Source: Flavobacteriaceae bacterium
Lineage (GTDB): Bacteria > Bacteroidota > Bacteroidia > Flavobacteriales > Flavobacteriaceae
Length of the DNA stretch: 64,000 bases
Reading direction: 5' to 3'
NCBI GenBank assembly: GCA_018657955.1
Contig: JABHWD010000020.1
Span: 194,891 to 258,890, forward strand
Below the pieces are notes generated by a model that saw only the letters and a program-made list of their open reading frames with translations, ran no database searches and was not told the DNA's origin. A program made the position numbers and the translations under genes. This document shows positions 52,574 through 63,038 of the stretch, piece after piece (positions within the stretch are counted from its first letter, which is position 1; the number at the start of each line of letters is the position of its first letter).

Positions 52574-53971
52574 TTAGTTAAAAATCTTACCTGGGTTTAG
52601 AATATTATTCGGGTCAAATATGTTTTTAATCTGTTTCTGTAATTCAATTTCTTTTTTAGAAAAAGCTATATCAATATAATCCTTTTGTACATATCCTATT
52701 CCATGTTCTCCAGATATAGTGCCTCCTAAACCTACAGTTAACTTAAATATTTCTTTAATTGCTTTTGTTAGATCGTTATTCCATTTATCATCACTCATTT
52801 CTCCTTTTATAATGTTTATGTGAAGGTTTCCATCACCTGCATGGCCATAGCAAACAGAATTAAATCCATAGTTTTTGCCAATCTCTTTTACTCCTTTTAG
52901 AAGTTTCGGTAATTCTGCTCTAGGAACAACAGTATCTTCTTCTTTATATGTAGAATTAGATTTTACTGCTTCTGCAACACTTCTTCTTAATTTCCATAGC
53001 ATATCCTTATGAGAGTCATTGTCTGCTAAAGTTATTTCTCCACATTCAAATTTTGAAACTACTTCTTGAATATTTTCACAATCTACATATAGCGCTTCAA
53101 TATCATTACCATCAACTTCAACTAACAAATGCGCATTAATATCATCTTCTATGTCTAATTTAATATCAGAATATTTTAACGCCCAATCTATAGCGTCCCT
53201 TTCTATAAATTCAAGTGCACAAGGGGTGATTCCTGCCATAAATATTAAAGAGACAGCTTTACATGCATCTTCTGCAGATTTGAACGGTATAAGCAGGGTA
53301 ATGGATTTTTGAGGCAAGGGGATAAGTTTAAATACAATACAAGTTATAATTCCTAAAGTACCTTCACTTCCAACAAGAAGTTGAGTTAAGTTATATCCGG
53401 TAGAATTTTTTAAAACATTAGCCCCAGTCCATATAATTTCTCCTGTCGGTAAGACTACCTCTAGATTTAATACATAATCTTTTGTAACTCCATATTTCAG
53501 TGCCTTAGGGCCTCCTGCGTTTTCTGCAAGATTACCACCTAAAAAACAACTGCCTTGACTAGCAGGATCAGGGGGATAAAACAGACCTTTTTCTTGAACT
53601 GCATCTTTAAAAACTTGATTTATTACACCAGGCTCAACTGTTGCTTGTGAATTATTAGTATCTATTTCTGTTATTTTATTTAAACGCTCTGTACTTAAAA
53701 CAACTCCTGCATGAATAGGAAGGGATCCTCCGCTCAATCCTGTTCTAGCCCCACATGGAGTAACTGGAATTTGATTTTTATTACAATATCCTAGTATTTC
53801 AGATATCTCTTTAGTCTTTAAAGGCTTAATGACTACTTCTGGGAGAAAGGACAAATCTTCAGTTTCATCGTGAGAGTATTCTTTAATAATCTCATTATTT
53901 GTAAGAACATAGTTTGCCCCAACGATAGATTTAAAGTAATTAATGTCTTTAGAGGATACTTTGGAGTACAT
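52574..53971 (-). CDS. FAD-binding oxidase (GlcD / D-lactate dehydrogenase-like)
   Basis: VTPCGARTGLSGGSLPIHAGVVLS; CYGHAGDGNLHINII; GGTISGEHGIGYVQKDY. Confidence 0.93.
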   Translation of the reverse strand: MYSKVSSKDINYFKSIVGANYVLTNNEIIKEYSHDETEDLSFLPEVVIKPLKTKEISEILGYCNKNQIPVTPCGARTGLSGGSLPIHAGVVLSTERLNKITEIDTNNSQATVEPGVINQVFKDAVQEKGLFYPPDPASQGSCFLGGNLAENAGGPKALKYGVTKDYVLNLEVVLPTGEIIWTGANVLKNSTGYNLTQLLVGSEGTLGIITCIVFKLIPLPQKSITLLIPFKSAEDACKAVSLIFMAGITPCALEFIERDAIDWALKYSDIKLDIEDDINAHLLVEVDGNDIEALYVDCENIQEVVSKFECGEITLADNDSHKDMLWKLRRSVAEAVKSNSTYKEEDTVVPRAELPKLLKGVKEIGKNYGFNSVCYGHAGDGNLHINIIKGEMSDDKWNNDLTKAIKEIFKLTVGLGGTISGEHGIGYVQKDYIDIAFSKKEIELQKQIKNIFDPNNILNPGKIFN

Positions 53972-54056
53972 TATTATAATTTTAATAAAAATACATATTC
54001 CAATTTAATTAATTTTTACTTCTAATTATATTACCCTATTTTTAGTCTTTACACTT

Positions 54057-55316
54057 ATGAAGAATCTAGCATTACATTGGAAAATATTGATAGGGATGGC
54101 TTTAGGAGTTGGTTTTGGGCTCATTATGGCGAACTTTGAATTTGGAAAAGGGTTTATATCTGACTGGATAAAGCCTTTTGGAACAATCTTTATTAACTCT
54201 CTAAAACTTATAGCTATTCCTTTGATTCTAGCCTCTCTTATAAAAGGGATTTCAGATTTAAAAGATATCACAAAACTATCAAAAATGGGTGGTGCTACAA
54301 TAGCAATCTATATGATAACAACGCTAATAGCAGTAAGTATTGGATTAATTGTAGTCAATGTTATAAAACCTGGAGACTCGATTTCTGATGAAACAAGAAT
54401 AGAATTGATAAGTGCATATGAAAGTGATGCAGATCAAAAGAGGGCAGTGGCTGAGGACACAAAGAATTCAGGACCTCTTCAAACACTCATTGATGTTGTA
54501 CCATCAAATATTGTTTCTGCAGCATCAGACAATAAAAACATGCTTCAAATAATATTTTTCTCAATATTGTTTGGTATAGCAATGATATTGATACCTGAAA
54601 AAAAATCAAGGCCAATTAAAGACTTTTTTGATTCGTTTAATGATGTTATTTTAAAAATAATTGATTTAATAATGTTGTTTGCTCCTTATGGGGTTTTTGC
54701 ATTGTTGGCTACATTAATTGTGGAAGCACCCAAATGGGACCTACTCAAAAGTCTTTTATTATATTCTCTAACTCTCATTTTAGGACTAGCAATTTTAATT
54801 GTGCTATATCTTATAATAGTTAAAATCTTTACTGGAAAGAGCCCTAATTACTTTTTAAAGGGTATTCTGCCGGCACAATTAGTAGCTTTTTCAACAAGTT
54901 CTAGTGCTGCAACATTGCCTGTTACTATGGATAGAGTTCATAACCATTTAGGTGTAAAGGAAGAGGTTTCTAGTTTTGTCCTCCCAATTGGTGCTACTAT
55001 AAATATGGATGGAACGGCTTTGTATCAAGCTATTGCAGCAGTCTTTATTGCACAAACATTTGGGTTAGATCTATCCTTAGGGGCACAACTTGGAATTATC
55101 TTAACAGCAACACTTGCCTCTATTGGTGCTGCTGCTGTTCCCAGCGCAGGAATTATTGTTTTGGTTATTGTATTGTCTCAAGCAGGTATACCAGAAGCTG
55201 GATTAGCATTAATTTTTGCAGTTGACAGGCCTTTAGACATGTGTAGAACAGTAGTTAATATTTCTGGTGATGCAACAGTATCAATGTTAGTAAATAAATT
55301 AATTAAAAAGAAATGA
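54057..55316 (+). CDS. Dicarboxylate/amino acid:cation symporter (DAACS family)
   Basis: AFSTSSSAATLPVTMDRV; PIGATINMDGTALYQAIAAVFIAQ. Confidence 0.93.
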   Translation: MKNLALHWKILIGMALGVGFGLIMANFEFGKGFISDWIKPFGTIFINSLKLIAIPLILASLIKGISDLKDITKLSKMGGATIAIYMITTLIAVSIGLIVVNVIKPGDSISDETRIELISAYESDADQKRAVAEDTKNSGPLQTLIDVVPSNIVSAASDNKNMLQIIFFSILFGIAMILIPEKKSRPIKDFFDSFNDVILKIIDLIMLFAPYGVFALLATLIVEAPKWDLLKSLLLYSLTLILGLAILIVLYLIIVKIFTGKSPNYFLKGILPAQLVAFSTSSSAATLPVTMDRVHNHLGVKEEVSSFVLPIGATINMDGTALYQAIAAVFIAQTFGLDLSLGAQLGIILTATLASIGAAAVPSAGIIVLVIVLSQAGIPEAGLALIFAVDRPLDMCRTVVNISGDATVSMLVNKLIKKK

Positions 55317-55978
55317 ATGTTAAACTAGATTCTTCTTGGAAAAGAGAATTAAAAAATACATTTAATGAACCTTATTTCTTAAAATTAATAACTTTTGTAA
55401 AAGAGGAATATCAGAGTCATGTATGTTATCCTCTAGGAAATCATATTTTTTCAGCACTCGATGATTGTCCGTTAGATAAGTTACAGTTAGTAATTATTGG
55501 TCAAGACCCTTATCATGGTGATAAACAAGCACATGGGTATTGTTTTTCTGTACCTGAAGGAATTAAACACCCACCATCTCTTGTTAACATATTTAAGGAA
55601 TTAAATGATGATATAGGACTTTCATACCCAAATAGCGGAGATTTAAGGCGGTGGGCCAGTCAAGGAGTTTTGCTTCTAAACTCAACACTTACTGTAAGAG
55701 AAAAATCGCCTGGCAGTCATCAAAATCATGGATGGGAACTATTTACTGATAAAATAATAGAAATTATATCTTCTAAAAAAAAGAATGTTGTATTTCTGCT
55801 GTGGGGAAATTATGCTAAAAGTAAAGTGAAGTTAATAGATGCAAACAAACATCTAATATTAAAATCTGGACATCCTTCACCTTTAAGTGCTAATAAGGGT
55901 TTATGGTTTGGTAATAAACATTTTAGTGGGGCAAATAATTATTTTAAAAATAATAATATGCCTGAAGTTTTATGGTAA
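55313..55978 (+). CDS. ung: Uracil-DNA glycosylase family 1
   Basis: VIIGQDPYHGDKQAHGYCFSVP; LLLNSTLTV; SGHPSPLSA. Confidence 0.96.
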   Translation: MNVKLDSSWKRELKNTFNEPYFLKLITFVKEEYQSHVCYPLGNHIFSALDDCPLDKLQLVIIGQDPYHGDKQAHGYCFSVPEGIKHPPSLVNIFKELNDDIGLSYPNSGDLRRWASQGVLLLNSTLTVREKSPGSHQNHGWELFTDKIIEIISSKKKNVVFLLWGNYAKSKVKLIDANKHLILKSGHPSPLSANKGLWFGNKHFSGANNYFKNNNMPEVLW

Positions 55979-56827
55979 TTATATCCTTTTAAGGGCGTAG
56001 TCTATTAAATTTTCAATTGTTTTTTCAGGATTATCACTATACTCTTCTAGTTCTCTATTAGCAAGTATTGCATTTAAAGAAATAGCTTTATGACCAAGCA
56101 AGCTAGACATTCCGTATATAATTGCAGTCTCCATTTCAAGGTTTGTAGCATCATTATTGTCATAGTGTAGTTTTTTTAACTTATCAAGGTTATTTTTATA
56201 TGAATTATTCAATCTTATCGATCTTCCTTGTGAACTGTAAAAACCACTGCAAGTAATAGTAATCCCACTTTTAATCTCCCTAGAATTAAATTTATCAAAC
56301 AACTCTTCAGAACAGTTATAACAATACATATCATCTTCAATTTGATGTTCTTTATATATATGGTTATTAAACTTCGTGTTATCTCTATTAGCTAAATCAT
56401 AATTCAATAAGAATCCATCAACATCAATAGCCATCTTACTTATAAGAAAGGAATCAACAGGTATGTCCTTTTGAATAGCCCCTGAAGTACCAATTCTTAT
56501 TAATTCTAACTTTTTTAAAGACTTATTTAATTCTCCTGTATTTAAGTTTATATTAACCAGAGCGTCTAACTCATTAAGGACAATATCAATATTTCCTGAG
56601 CCAATTCCTGTTGAAATAACAGTAATTCTATTGGAGTTATAATACCCTGTTACAGATTTAAACTCTCTATTTTGAACTTTAAATTCAATTTTTTCAAAAT
56701 GTTTTGTGATTTTATCAACGCGAAATTGATCTCCAACTAGTATAATTTTTGAAGATAAGTTTTCAGGTTTTAATTTTAGATGATAAACAGAACCATCCTC
56801 ATTTAATATTAACTCCGATTTATCCAT
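55979..56827 (-). CDS. Nucleoside phosphorylase (uridine phosphorylase-like)
   Basis: VISTGIGSGNIDIVLNEL; RIGTSGAIQKDIPVDSFLIS; NLEMETAIIYG. Confidence 0.87.
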   Translation of the reverse strand: MDKSELILNEDGSVYHLKLKPENLSSKIILVGDQFRVDKITKHFEKIEFKVQNREFKSVTGYYNSNRITVISTGIGSGNIDIVLNELDALVNINLNTGELNKSLKKLELIRIGTSGAIQKDIPVDSFLISKMAIDVDGFLLNYDLANRDNTKFNNHIYKEHQIEDDMYCYNCSEELFDKFNSREIKSGITITCSGFYSSQGRSIRLNNSYKNNLDKLKKLHYDNNDATNLEMETAIIYGMSSLLGHKAISLNAILANRELEEYSDNPEKTIENLIDYALKRI

Positions 56828-56844
56828 TAACTATATTTATTAAA

Positions 56845-57168
56845 TTACCCTCCAACTCTTTTAACTTTAAACCCTATTTTAACCAGTTCTTTCATAATTC
56901 TATCTCTATTATCACCTTGAATAATAATTTTTCCTCCCTTTACAGTACCGCCTACACTTAACATGGTTTTTAACCTTTTTGCTATTTCTTTTTGATCTTT
57001 CTCTTTTATACTAATAAACCCCTCAATAATAGTAATCGGCTTCCCTTTTCTTTTCTCATATTTACATATAACAGGGTCCTGTTGGTTATAAGAATTCTTA
57101 ATATTATCTTCTGACTCCTTAAACTTATGATCAGGAAAAAGGTTTTTTAATTGATCTTTTAAATCCAT
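56845..57168 (-). CDS. SUI1/YciH-like translation initiation factor
   Basis: RKGKPITIIEGF...LKTMLSVGGTVKGGKIIIQGD. Confidence 0.9.
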   Translation of the reverse strand: MDLKDQLKNLFPDHKFKESEDNIKNSYNQQDPVICKYEKRKGKPITIIEGFISIKEKDQKEIAKRLKTMLSVGGTVKGGKIIIQGDNRDRIMKELVKIGFKVKRVGG

Positions 57169-58118
57169 TATTTCTTTAACAAACCGAGCTCTATTAATCT
57201 TTCATTCAAGAATTCCCCAGCAGTGATATCTTCAAATGATTTAGGATGTTCTTCGCAAATACATGATTCTAACACATTTAGCTTCATATCACTAACTGGA
57301 TGCATAAAAAATGGAATAGAATATCTAGACTGTTTAAGTAACTCTTTATCTGGATTTACAACTCTATGGACAGTAGATTTTAGCACATTATTTGTATGCC
57401 TAGAGAGCATATCCCCAATATTGATCATTAACTCATCTTTTTGTGCTATAGCATCAATCCATTCTTCTTTAGTGTTCTTCACCTGCAACCCCTTTCCATG
57501 TGCTCCCATCAACAAGGTTATTAAGTTTATGTCTCCATGAGCAGCAGCCCTAACTGCTTCCTTAGGATCTTCAAGAATAGGAGGGTAGTGAATAGGTCTT
57601 AGGATAGAATTTCCATTAGTAATATATTGATCAAAATAATTCTTGTCAATATTTAAATATAATGCCAGAGCCCTTAATACATATTTAGCAGTTCTTTCAA
57701 GCGTAACATACACTTCTTTACCAACTGAGTTAAATTCCGACAATTCATCAACATATATATTTGGAAAATAATTGTATTTATCTTTCTCTTTTTCATCTAT
57801 ATATTGACCAAAATGCCAATATTCTTTTAAATCACCATGTTTGCTTCCTTTTGCGCTTTCTTTTCCAAAAGCAACATAACCTCTTTGGCCAGAGTATTCA
57901 GGGTGTTCATATTTAGTTTTAATTTCATCAGAAAGTTTGAAAAACAATTTGATTTGTTTATATAGTCTCTCAATAAGTTCGTCAGATAAAAAGTGCCCTC
58001 TTACTGCACAAAATCCAATCTCTTGAAAAGCGCTTCCAATTGTCTGAATGAATTTTTCTTTTTTTTCTAAATTGTTGCTTAAAAAATCTCTAAGATCTAC
58101 TGATGGTACTTTGTTCAT
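57168..58118 (-). CDS. Isopenicillin N synthase-like 2OG/Fe(II) dioxygenase
   Basis: HGDINLITLL (HxD), STVHRVV distal His, RYSIPFF (RxS). Confidence 0.88.
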   Translation of the reverse strand: MNKVPSVDLRDFLSNNLEKKEKFIQTIGSAFQEIGFCAVRGHFLSDELIERLYKQIKLFFKLSDEIKTKYEHPEYSGQRGYVAFGKESAKGSKHGDLKEYWHFGQYIDEKEKDKYNYFPNIYVDELSEFNSVGKEVYVTLERTAKYVLRALALYLNIDKNYFDQYITNGNSILRPIHYPPILEDPKEAVRAAAHGDINLITLLMGAHGKGLQVKNTKEEWIDAIAQKDELMINIGDMLSRHTNNVLKSTVHRVVNPDKELLKQSRYSIPFFMHPVSDMKLNVLESCICEEHPKSFEDITAGEFLNERLIELGLLKK

Positions 58119-58262
58119 AAGAGCAAGTTTTATTAATGTTTTGCAAATATACGAAATGTTGATAATTAAATTTTTGACTCTATAATTATATATGAAAAAA
58201 TTATAGCTTTATTTATTTATAATATTCCTATTTTTATACTAATCTATGGATTAGATCTTTCA

Positions 58263-60239
58263 ATGAATTATCAAACAACCTCAATAAAAGCAATACAACA
58301 TTTAGAGTTATACACTTCAATGTTAAAATCTAGAATGATTGAAGAAAAAATGCTCATTTTACTTAGACAGGGAAAAATTTCAAAATGGTTCTCTGGAATA
58401 GGGCAAGAAGCAATATCGGTTGGTGTAACATTAGCCTTGGAAAATGATGAGTATATTCTTCCAATGCATCGAAATTTAGGTGTATTTACATCTAGAAACA
58501 TACCTCTTAATAGGTTGTTTTCTCAATGGCAAGGGAAACCTTCTGGTTTTACAAAAGGGAGAGATAGATCATTTCATTTTGGAACAAATGAATATCATAT
58601 TGTAGGCATGATTTCTCATTTAGGACCTCAGTTAGGGGTTGCAGATGGAATAGCATTATACCATCTACTAAATAAAACTAAAAAGGTTACAGCAGTTTTT
58701 ACAGGAGAAGGAGGAACTAGTGAGGGGGATTTTCATGAAGCATTAAATGTTGCTTCTGTTTGGAATTTGCCAGTTATATTCATTATTGAAAACAATGGCT
58801 ATGGGCTTTCAACACCTGTAAATGAACAATATAATTGTAAAAACATAGCTGATAAAGGAATAGGCTATGGAATAGAATCCCATATTGTAGATGGAAATAA
58901 TATTATAGATGTATATTCAAAGATATCTTCGATAGCAGCTAAAATTAGGAAAAAACCTAATCCCGTATTAATAGAATTTAAAACTTTTAGAGTTAAAGGG
59001 CATGAAGAAGCTAGTGGAGTAAAATATGTTCCTAAAGATTTAATAAGTGAATGGACTAAAAAAGATCCAATATCTAATTATGAATCGTTTCTTACAGAAT
59101 CAAAGCTTCTTACTGAAGATGATATTTCAGAAATTAAAAGCAAGATTACTGAAGAAATAAATACAAACTTAAAAACAGCTTTTAAGGAAGACCCTTTAAT
59201 TCCAGAAATAAAGACTGAAATAAAAGATGTATTTAAACAATATTTATATAAGGAAGTAAAACATTCTAATAAAACATCTAATTTAAGATTTGTAGATGCT
59301 ATTTCAGATGGTTTGTTGCAGTCAATGGAAAAGAACAATGATTTGGTTATAATGGGCCAAGATATCGCAGAATACGGAGGTGTATTTAAAGTTACTGAGG
59401 GTTTTGTTGAAAAGTTTGGATTAGAAAGGGTTAGAAACACTCCTATATGTGAATCAGCCATTATTGAAGTTGCTATGGGATTATCTATATGTAATACAAA
59501 AAGTGTTGTTGAATTACAATTTTCAGATTTTATAAGTTCAGGATTTAATCCCGTTGTGAACTATTTAGCTAAGTCCTATTACAGGTGGGAGCAAAATGCA
59601 GATATTGTTCTAAGAATGCCTTGTGGTGCTGGAGTAGGAGCAGGACCTTTTCATTCCCAGACAAATGAAGCATGGTTCACAAAAACACCTGGATTAATTG
59701 TATTATATCCAGCATTTCCTTATGATGCTAAAGGACTTTTAATCTCAGCAATTGAAAACCCAAATCCTGTTTTATTCTTTGAACATAAAGCATTATATAG
59801 AAGTATAAGACAAGAAGTGCCTAAGGATTATTATAATTTGCCTATTGGAAAAGCTTCGATATTACGATCAGGAAATAGTATTACAGTCATTTCTTATGGA
59901 GCAGCTATTCATTATGCTACAGAAGTTTTAGATAAAAATCTTGATATAGATGTAGATTTAATTGATCTCAGGAGTTTATGTCCATTAGATACAGAAACTA
60001 TAATAACTTCCGTAAATAAAACTGGTAAAGCAATTATTCTTCAAGAGGATTCATTGTTTGGTGGTTTAGCATCTGAAATATCCTCTATAATAATGGAAAA
60101 TTGTTTTGAATCATTAGATGCCCCTGTAAAAAGAGTAGCAAGCCTGCAGACTCCAATACCTTTTGAGGCTAGTTTAGAAAAACAATATTTGCCTTACAGT
60201 CGATTTGAGGGGGAACTGATTGACTTATTTAATTATTAG
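58263..60239 (+). CDS. Alpha/beta-fused 2-oxoacid dehydrogenase E1 component
   Basis: N-half E1-alpha TPP motif (GEGGTSEGDFHEALNVASVWNLPVIFIIENN); C-half E1-beta (GQDIAEYGGVFKVTEG...FEHKALYR). Confidence 0.92.
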   Translation: MNYQTTSIKAIQHLELYTSMLKSRMIEEKMLILLRQGKISKWFSGIGQEAISVGVTLALENDEYILPMHRNLGVFTSRNIPLNRLFSQWQGKPSGFTKGRDRSFHFGTNEYHIVGMISHLGPQLGVADGIALYHLLNKTKKVTAVFTGEGGTSEGDFHEALNVASVWNLPVIFIIENNGYGLSTPVNEQYNCKNIADKGIGYGIESHIVDGNNIIDVYSKISSIAAKIRKKPNPVLIEFKTFRVKGHEEASGVKYVPKDLISEWTKKDPISNYESFLTESKLLTEDDISEIKSKITEEINTNLKTAFKEDPLIPEIKTEIKDVFKQYLYKEVKHSNKTSNLRFVDAISDGLLQSMEKNNDLVIMGQDIAEYGGVFKVTEGFVEKFGLERVRNTPICESAIIEVAMGLSICNTKSVVELQFSDFISSGFNPVVNYLAKSYYRWEQNADIVLRMPCGAGVGAGPFHSQTNEAWFTKTPGLIVLYPAFPYDAKGLLISAIENPNPVLFFEHKALYRSIRQEVPKDYYNLPIGKASILRSGNSITVISYGAAIHYATEVLDKNLDIDVDLIDLRSLCPLDTETIITSVNKTGKAIILQEDSLFGGLASEISSIIMENCFESLDAPVKRVASLQTPIPFEASLEKQYLPYSRFEGELIDLFNY

Positions 60240-61383
60240 TCTGAATATTTTTAGCAATCTCTGTTACTTCAGTTAAAACTCTTAAGAGATTGCCACTCCA
60301 TATTTTACTTATTTCTTCTTTTGTATAACCTCTTTTTAATAATTCCTTAGTAACGTTAAATGTCTCAGATGCATCAGACCATCCTTGAATTCCTCCACCA
60401 CCATCAAAATCACTGCTAATTCCTACATGATCTATACCTATTCTTTTAACCATATAATCTATGTGATCAACTAAATCTTTAACACTTACTAATTCAGTAG
60501 ATATATCATCCCTTAAATACCCGGCTAAAGCTACTGTTTGAACAACACCGCCATTTTTCTTAATCCAATCTAATTGTTCATCATCTAAATTTCTTGAATG
60601 ATTACATAAACTTCTTGCTGAAGAATGAGATGCAATAACAGGTGCATTACTAATCTCTATCATTTGTCTTATAGCTTCTTTAGAAGGGTGGGAAACATCA
60701 ATCATTATTCCAATTCTGTTCATTTCAAGAATTGCTTCTTTTCCTTTATCACTTAATCCATTATGCATCCATATGTTATCTTCCTCTCCTGTATTTGAGT
60801 CAGAGAATTGACTATGTCCATTATGGGCTAAAGACATATATCTTGCTCCAAGATTATAAAATTTTTCAATATTTGACAAATCTTCTCCTAAAGGATATGC
60901 ATTTTCAACACCAATCATAGCAATCTTTTTTCCTTTTGCATTTATCCTATATACATCTTCTTCTGATAATGCAAGTTCAATCTGATCAGGAGCATATTCT
61001 TCTACAAGCCTATGAATTGCCTCAAACTTGTCAATTGCATTTTTATATGCTCTTTTATATCCGTTTTTATTTAAGGAACCTTGACCAGTAAAAACAATAA
61101 ACCAAGCCACATCTAATCCTCCATTAATCATTTTTGGGAGATTTACCTGTGAGTCCGTATTTACTGTATAGTTATTCTGATTTGTAAAATTCTTTAAGTT
61201 AATGTCACAATGTGTATCAAGAGTGATCATTTCTTTATGTATTTCAATGGATTCTATTGTCATGTCTATTGTTTTTTCTGAAACATCCAATTCAACATTT
61301 GTTGCTACATATATTGTTTTTAATAAATAGATGCTAGCAATAGCAAGGATAATTATTATAATATAATTTTTCGATTTTAACAA
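60229..61383 (-). CDS. Membrane dipeptidase (peptidase M19)
   Basis: DTHCDINLKNF; MIDVSHPSKEAI; VIASHSSAR; HVGISSDFDGGGG. Confidence 0.93.
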   Translation of the reverse strand: MLKSKNYIIIIILAIASIYLLKTIYVATNVELDVSEKTIDMTIESIEIHKEMITLDTHCDINLKNFTNQNNYTVNTDSQVNLPKMINGGLDVAWFIVFTGQGSLNKNGYKRAYKNAIDKFEAIHRLVEEYAPDQIELALSEEDVYRINAKGKKIAMIGVENAYPLGEDLSNIEKFYNLGARYMSLAHNGHSQFSDSNTGEEDNIWMHNGLSDKGKEAILEMNRIGIMIDVSHPSKEAIRQMIEISNAPVIASHSSARSLCNHSRNLDDEQLDWIKKNGGVVQTVALAGYLRDDISTELVSVKDLVDHIDYMVKRIGIDHVGISSDFDGGGGIQGWSDASETFNVTKELLKRGYTKEEISKIWSGNLLRVLTEVTEIAKNIQTNN

Positions 61384-61465
61384 TTTGAGTATAGATTATT
61401 AATTAATATATACTTAAGATAAAAAAAAAATCGTCCAAGATTCTTAAATAACTAAGAAAAGTTGC

Positions 61466-61473
61466 TATTTTTG
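61466..61473 (+). promoter_or_regulatory. -7 box TATTTTTG upstream of the helicase gene
   Basis: Exact TAnnTTTG match, embedded in a dyad, 20 bp before the ATG. Confidence 0.45.
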
Positions 61474-61492
61474 CAAATCGGCAAAAATTAAA

Positions 61493-63010
61493 ATGATCAC
61501 AAAAAAGGACAAAGATTTATACTCCTATCAAAAAGGTGCAATTTTTGAAATCTTTAAAAGATTTGATAATGCTGCTTCTGATTATCATTTACTGTATCAA
61601 CTTCCTACAGGTGGAGGAAAGACTATAATTTTCTCTGAAATAGTAAGACAGTATCTTAAAACCCATAGTGGTAGAGTAGTGGTAATGACTCATAGAATTG
61701 AATTATGTAATCAAACTTCTAAAGTTCTTACAGAGTTTGGAGTAGAAAACAAAATTATCAATAGCAAGGCTTCTTTAGAAGATCAAGAGAATTATAGTTG
61801 TTTCGTAGCTATGGTGGAAACATTAAATAATAGACTTCTTGATGATAAGCTTGATATTTCAAATGTTGGCCTTGTGATAATTGATGAAGCTCATTATAAT
61901 TCATTTACAAAACTTTTTAAATTTTTTAACACCTCGTTTATTTTAGGAGTAACAGCAACCCCGTTAAGTTCAAATATTAATCTTCCTATGAATGATAATT
62001 ATGATGAACTAATTGTAGGTGAATCTATAAAAGAATTGATTAATAATAGATTTTTAGCAAAAGCCGACTTATTTACTTACAATGTTGGTCTAACTTCGTT
62101 AGTTGTTGGTCCTAATGGGGATTATACAGTTAAATCTTCTGAAGATCTTTATACTAATAATGATATGCTGTCTAAATTAGTTCTTGCATATGAAGAAAAA
62201 TGTATGAATAAAAAAACATTGATTTTTAATAATGGGATTAATACATCCCTAATTGTTTATGATACTTTTAAAAATGCTGGTTTTCCGATTAAACATTTAG
62301 ACAATACTGCAACAAAAAAAGATCGAGCAGATATTTTGAAATGGTTTAAAAAAACACCTAATGCAATTCTAACGTCAGTCAGTATTTTAACAACTGGATT
62401 CGACGAGCCTACAGTTGAAAGCATCCTTATTAATAGAGCTACAAAATCCTTAACACTATATTATCAAATGATTGGAAGAGGATCAAGAATTCTAGATAAT
62501 AAATTAAGATTTGATGTAATAGATTTAGGAAATAATTTCTATAGGTTTGGTGAGTGGGGATCAGATATAAATTGGCAACAAATTTTCAAATTTCCAGATA
62601 ATTATTTAGATAATGTTATTTCAGATGAAGAAATTGAGAGCCGTTTTAGATATGAAATGCCTGAAGAACTTCAATTACTTTTTACAAATTCAGAAAATTT
62701 ATATTTCGATGTTAATGAGGTTTATGTTAATTCTATAAGAAATGGTAAATCTTCCAAAATTGTCTTACAAAAAGCAATTGAACATCATTCAAGAATGTGT
62801 GTAGAAAATTCTAATGATGTTTACGATGCTCTTAATCTAATTAAAGAACTTAATGATGAAATAGATTATCTAATAAAAAGGTATTCAAAATGTATTAGCA
62901 AAAGCACTCCTAATTTTCTTGAGTGGCTAACTGGTGAATATAAGAAGAGATTAAGGTCATATATCAGAGTTAATTTTGATGAGGTTAAAACTTTTGTAGT
63001 AAGAAATTAA
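61493..63010 (+). CDS. DEAD/DEAH box (SF2) helicase
   Basis: LPTGGGKTIIFSEI, IIDEAHYN, LGVTATP, QMIGRGSR. Confidence 0.92.
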   Translation: MITKKDKDLYSYQKGAIFEIFKRFDNAASDYHLLYQLPTGGGKTIIFSEIVRQYLKTHSGRVVVMTHRIELCNQTSKVLTEFGVENKIINSKASLEDQENYSCFVAMVETLNNRLLDDKLDISNVGLVIIDEAHYNSFTKLFKFFNTSFILGVTATPLSSNINLPMNDNYDELIVGESIKELINNRFLAKADLFTYNVGLTSLVVGPNGDYTVKSSEDLYTNNDMLSKLVLAYEEKCMNKKTLIFNNGINTSLIVYDTFKNAGFPIKHLDNTATKKDRADILKWFKKTPNAILTSVSILTTGFDEPTVESILINRATKSLTLYYQMIGRGSRILDNKLRFDVIDLGNNFYRFGEWGSDINWQQIFKFPDNYLDNVISDEEIESRFRYEMPEELQLLFTNSENLYFDVNEVYVNSIRNGKSSKIVLQKAIEHHSRMCVENSNDVYDALNLIKELNDEIDYLIKRYSKCISKSTPNFLEWLTGEYKKRLRSYIRVNFDEVKTFVVRN

Positions 63011-63038
63011 TTCCTACTTTTATATAAAATTATATTTT

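Noticed and set aside
61493-63010. SF2 helicase as part of a defence system
   Set aside because: Neighbours are a dipeptidase and an HMA lipoprotein; no nuclease, methyltransferase or other defence partner in the window.
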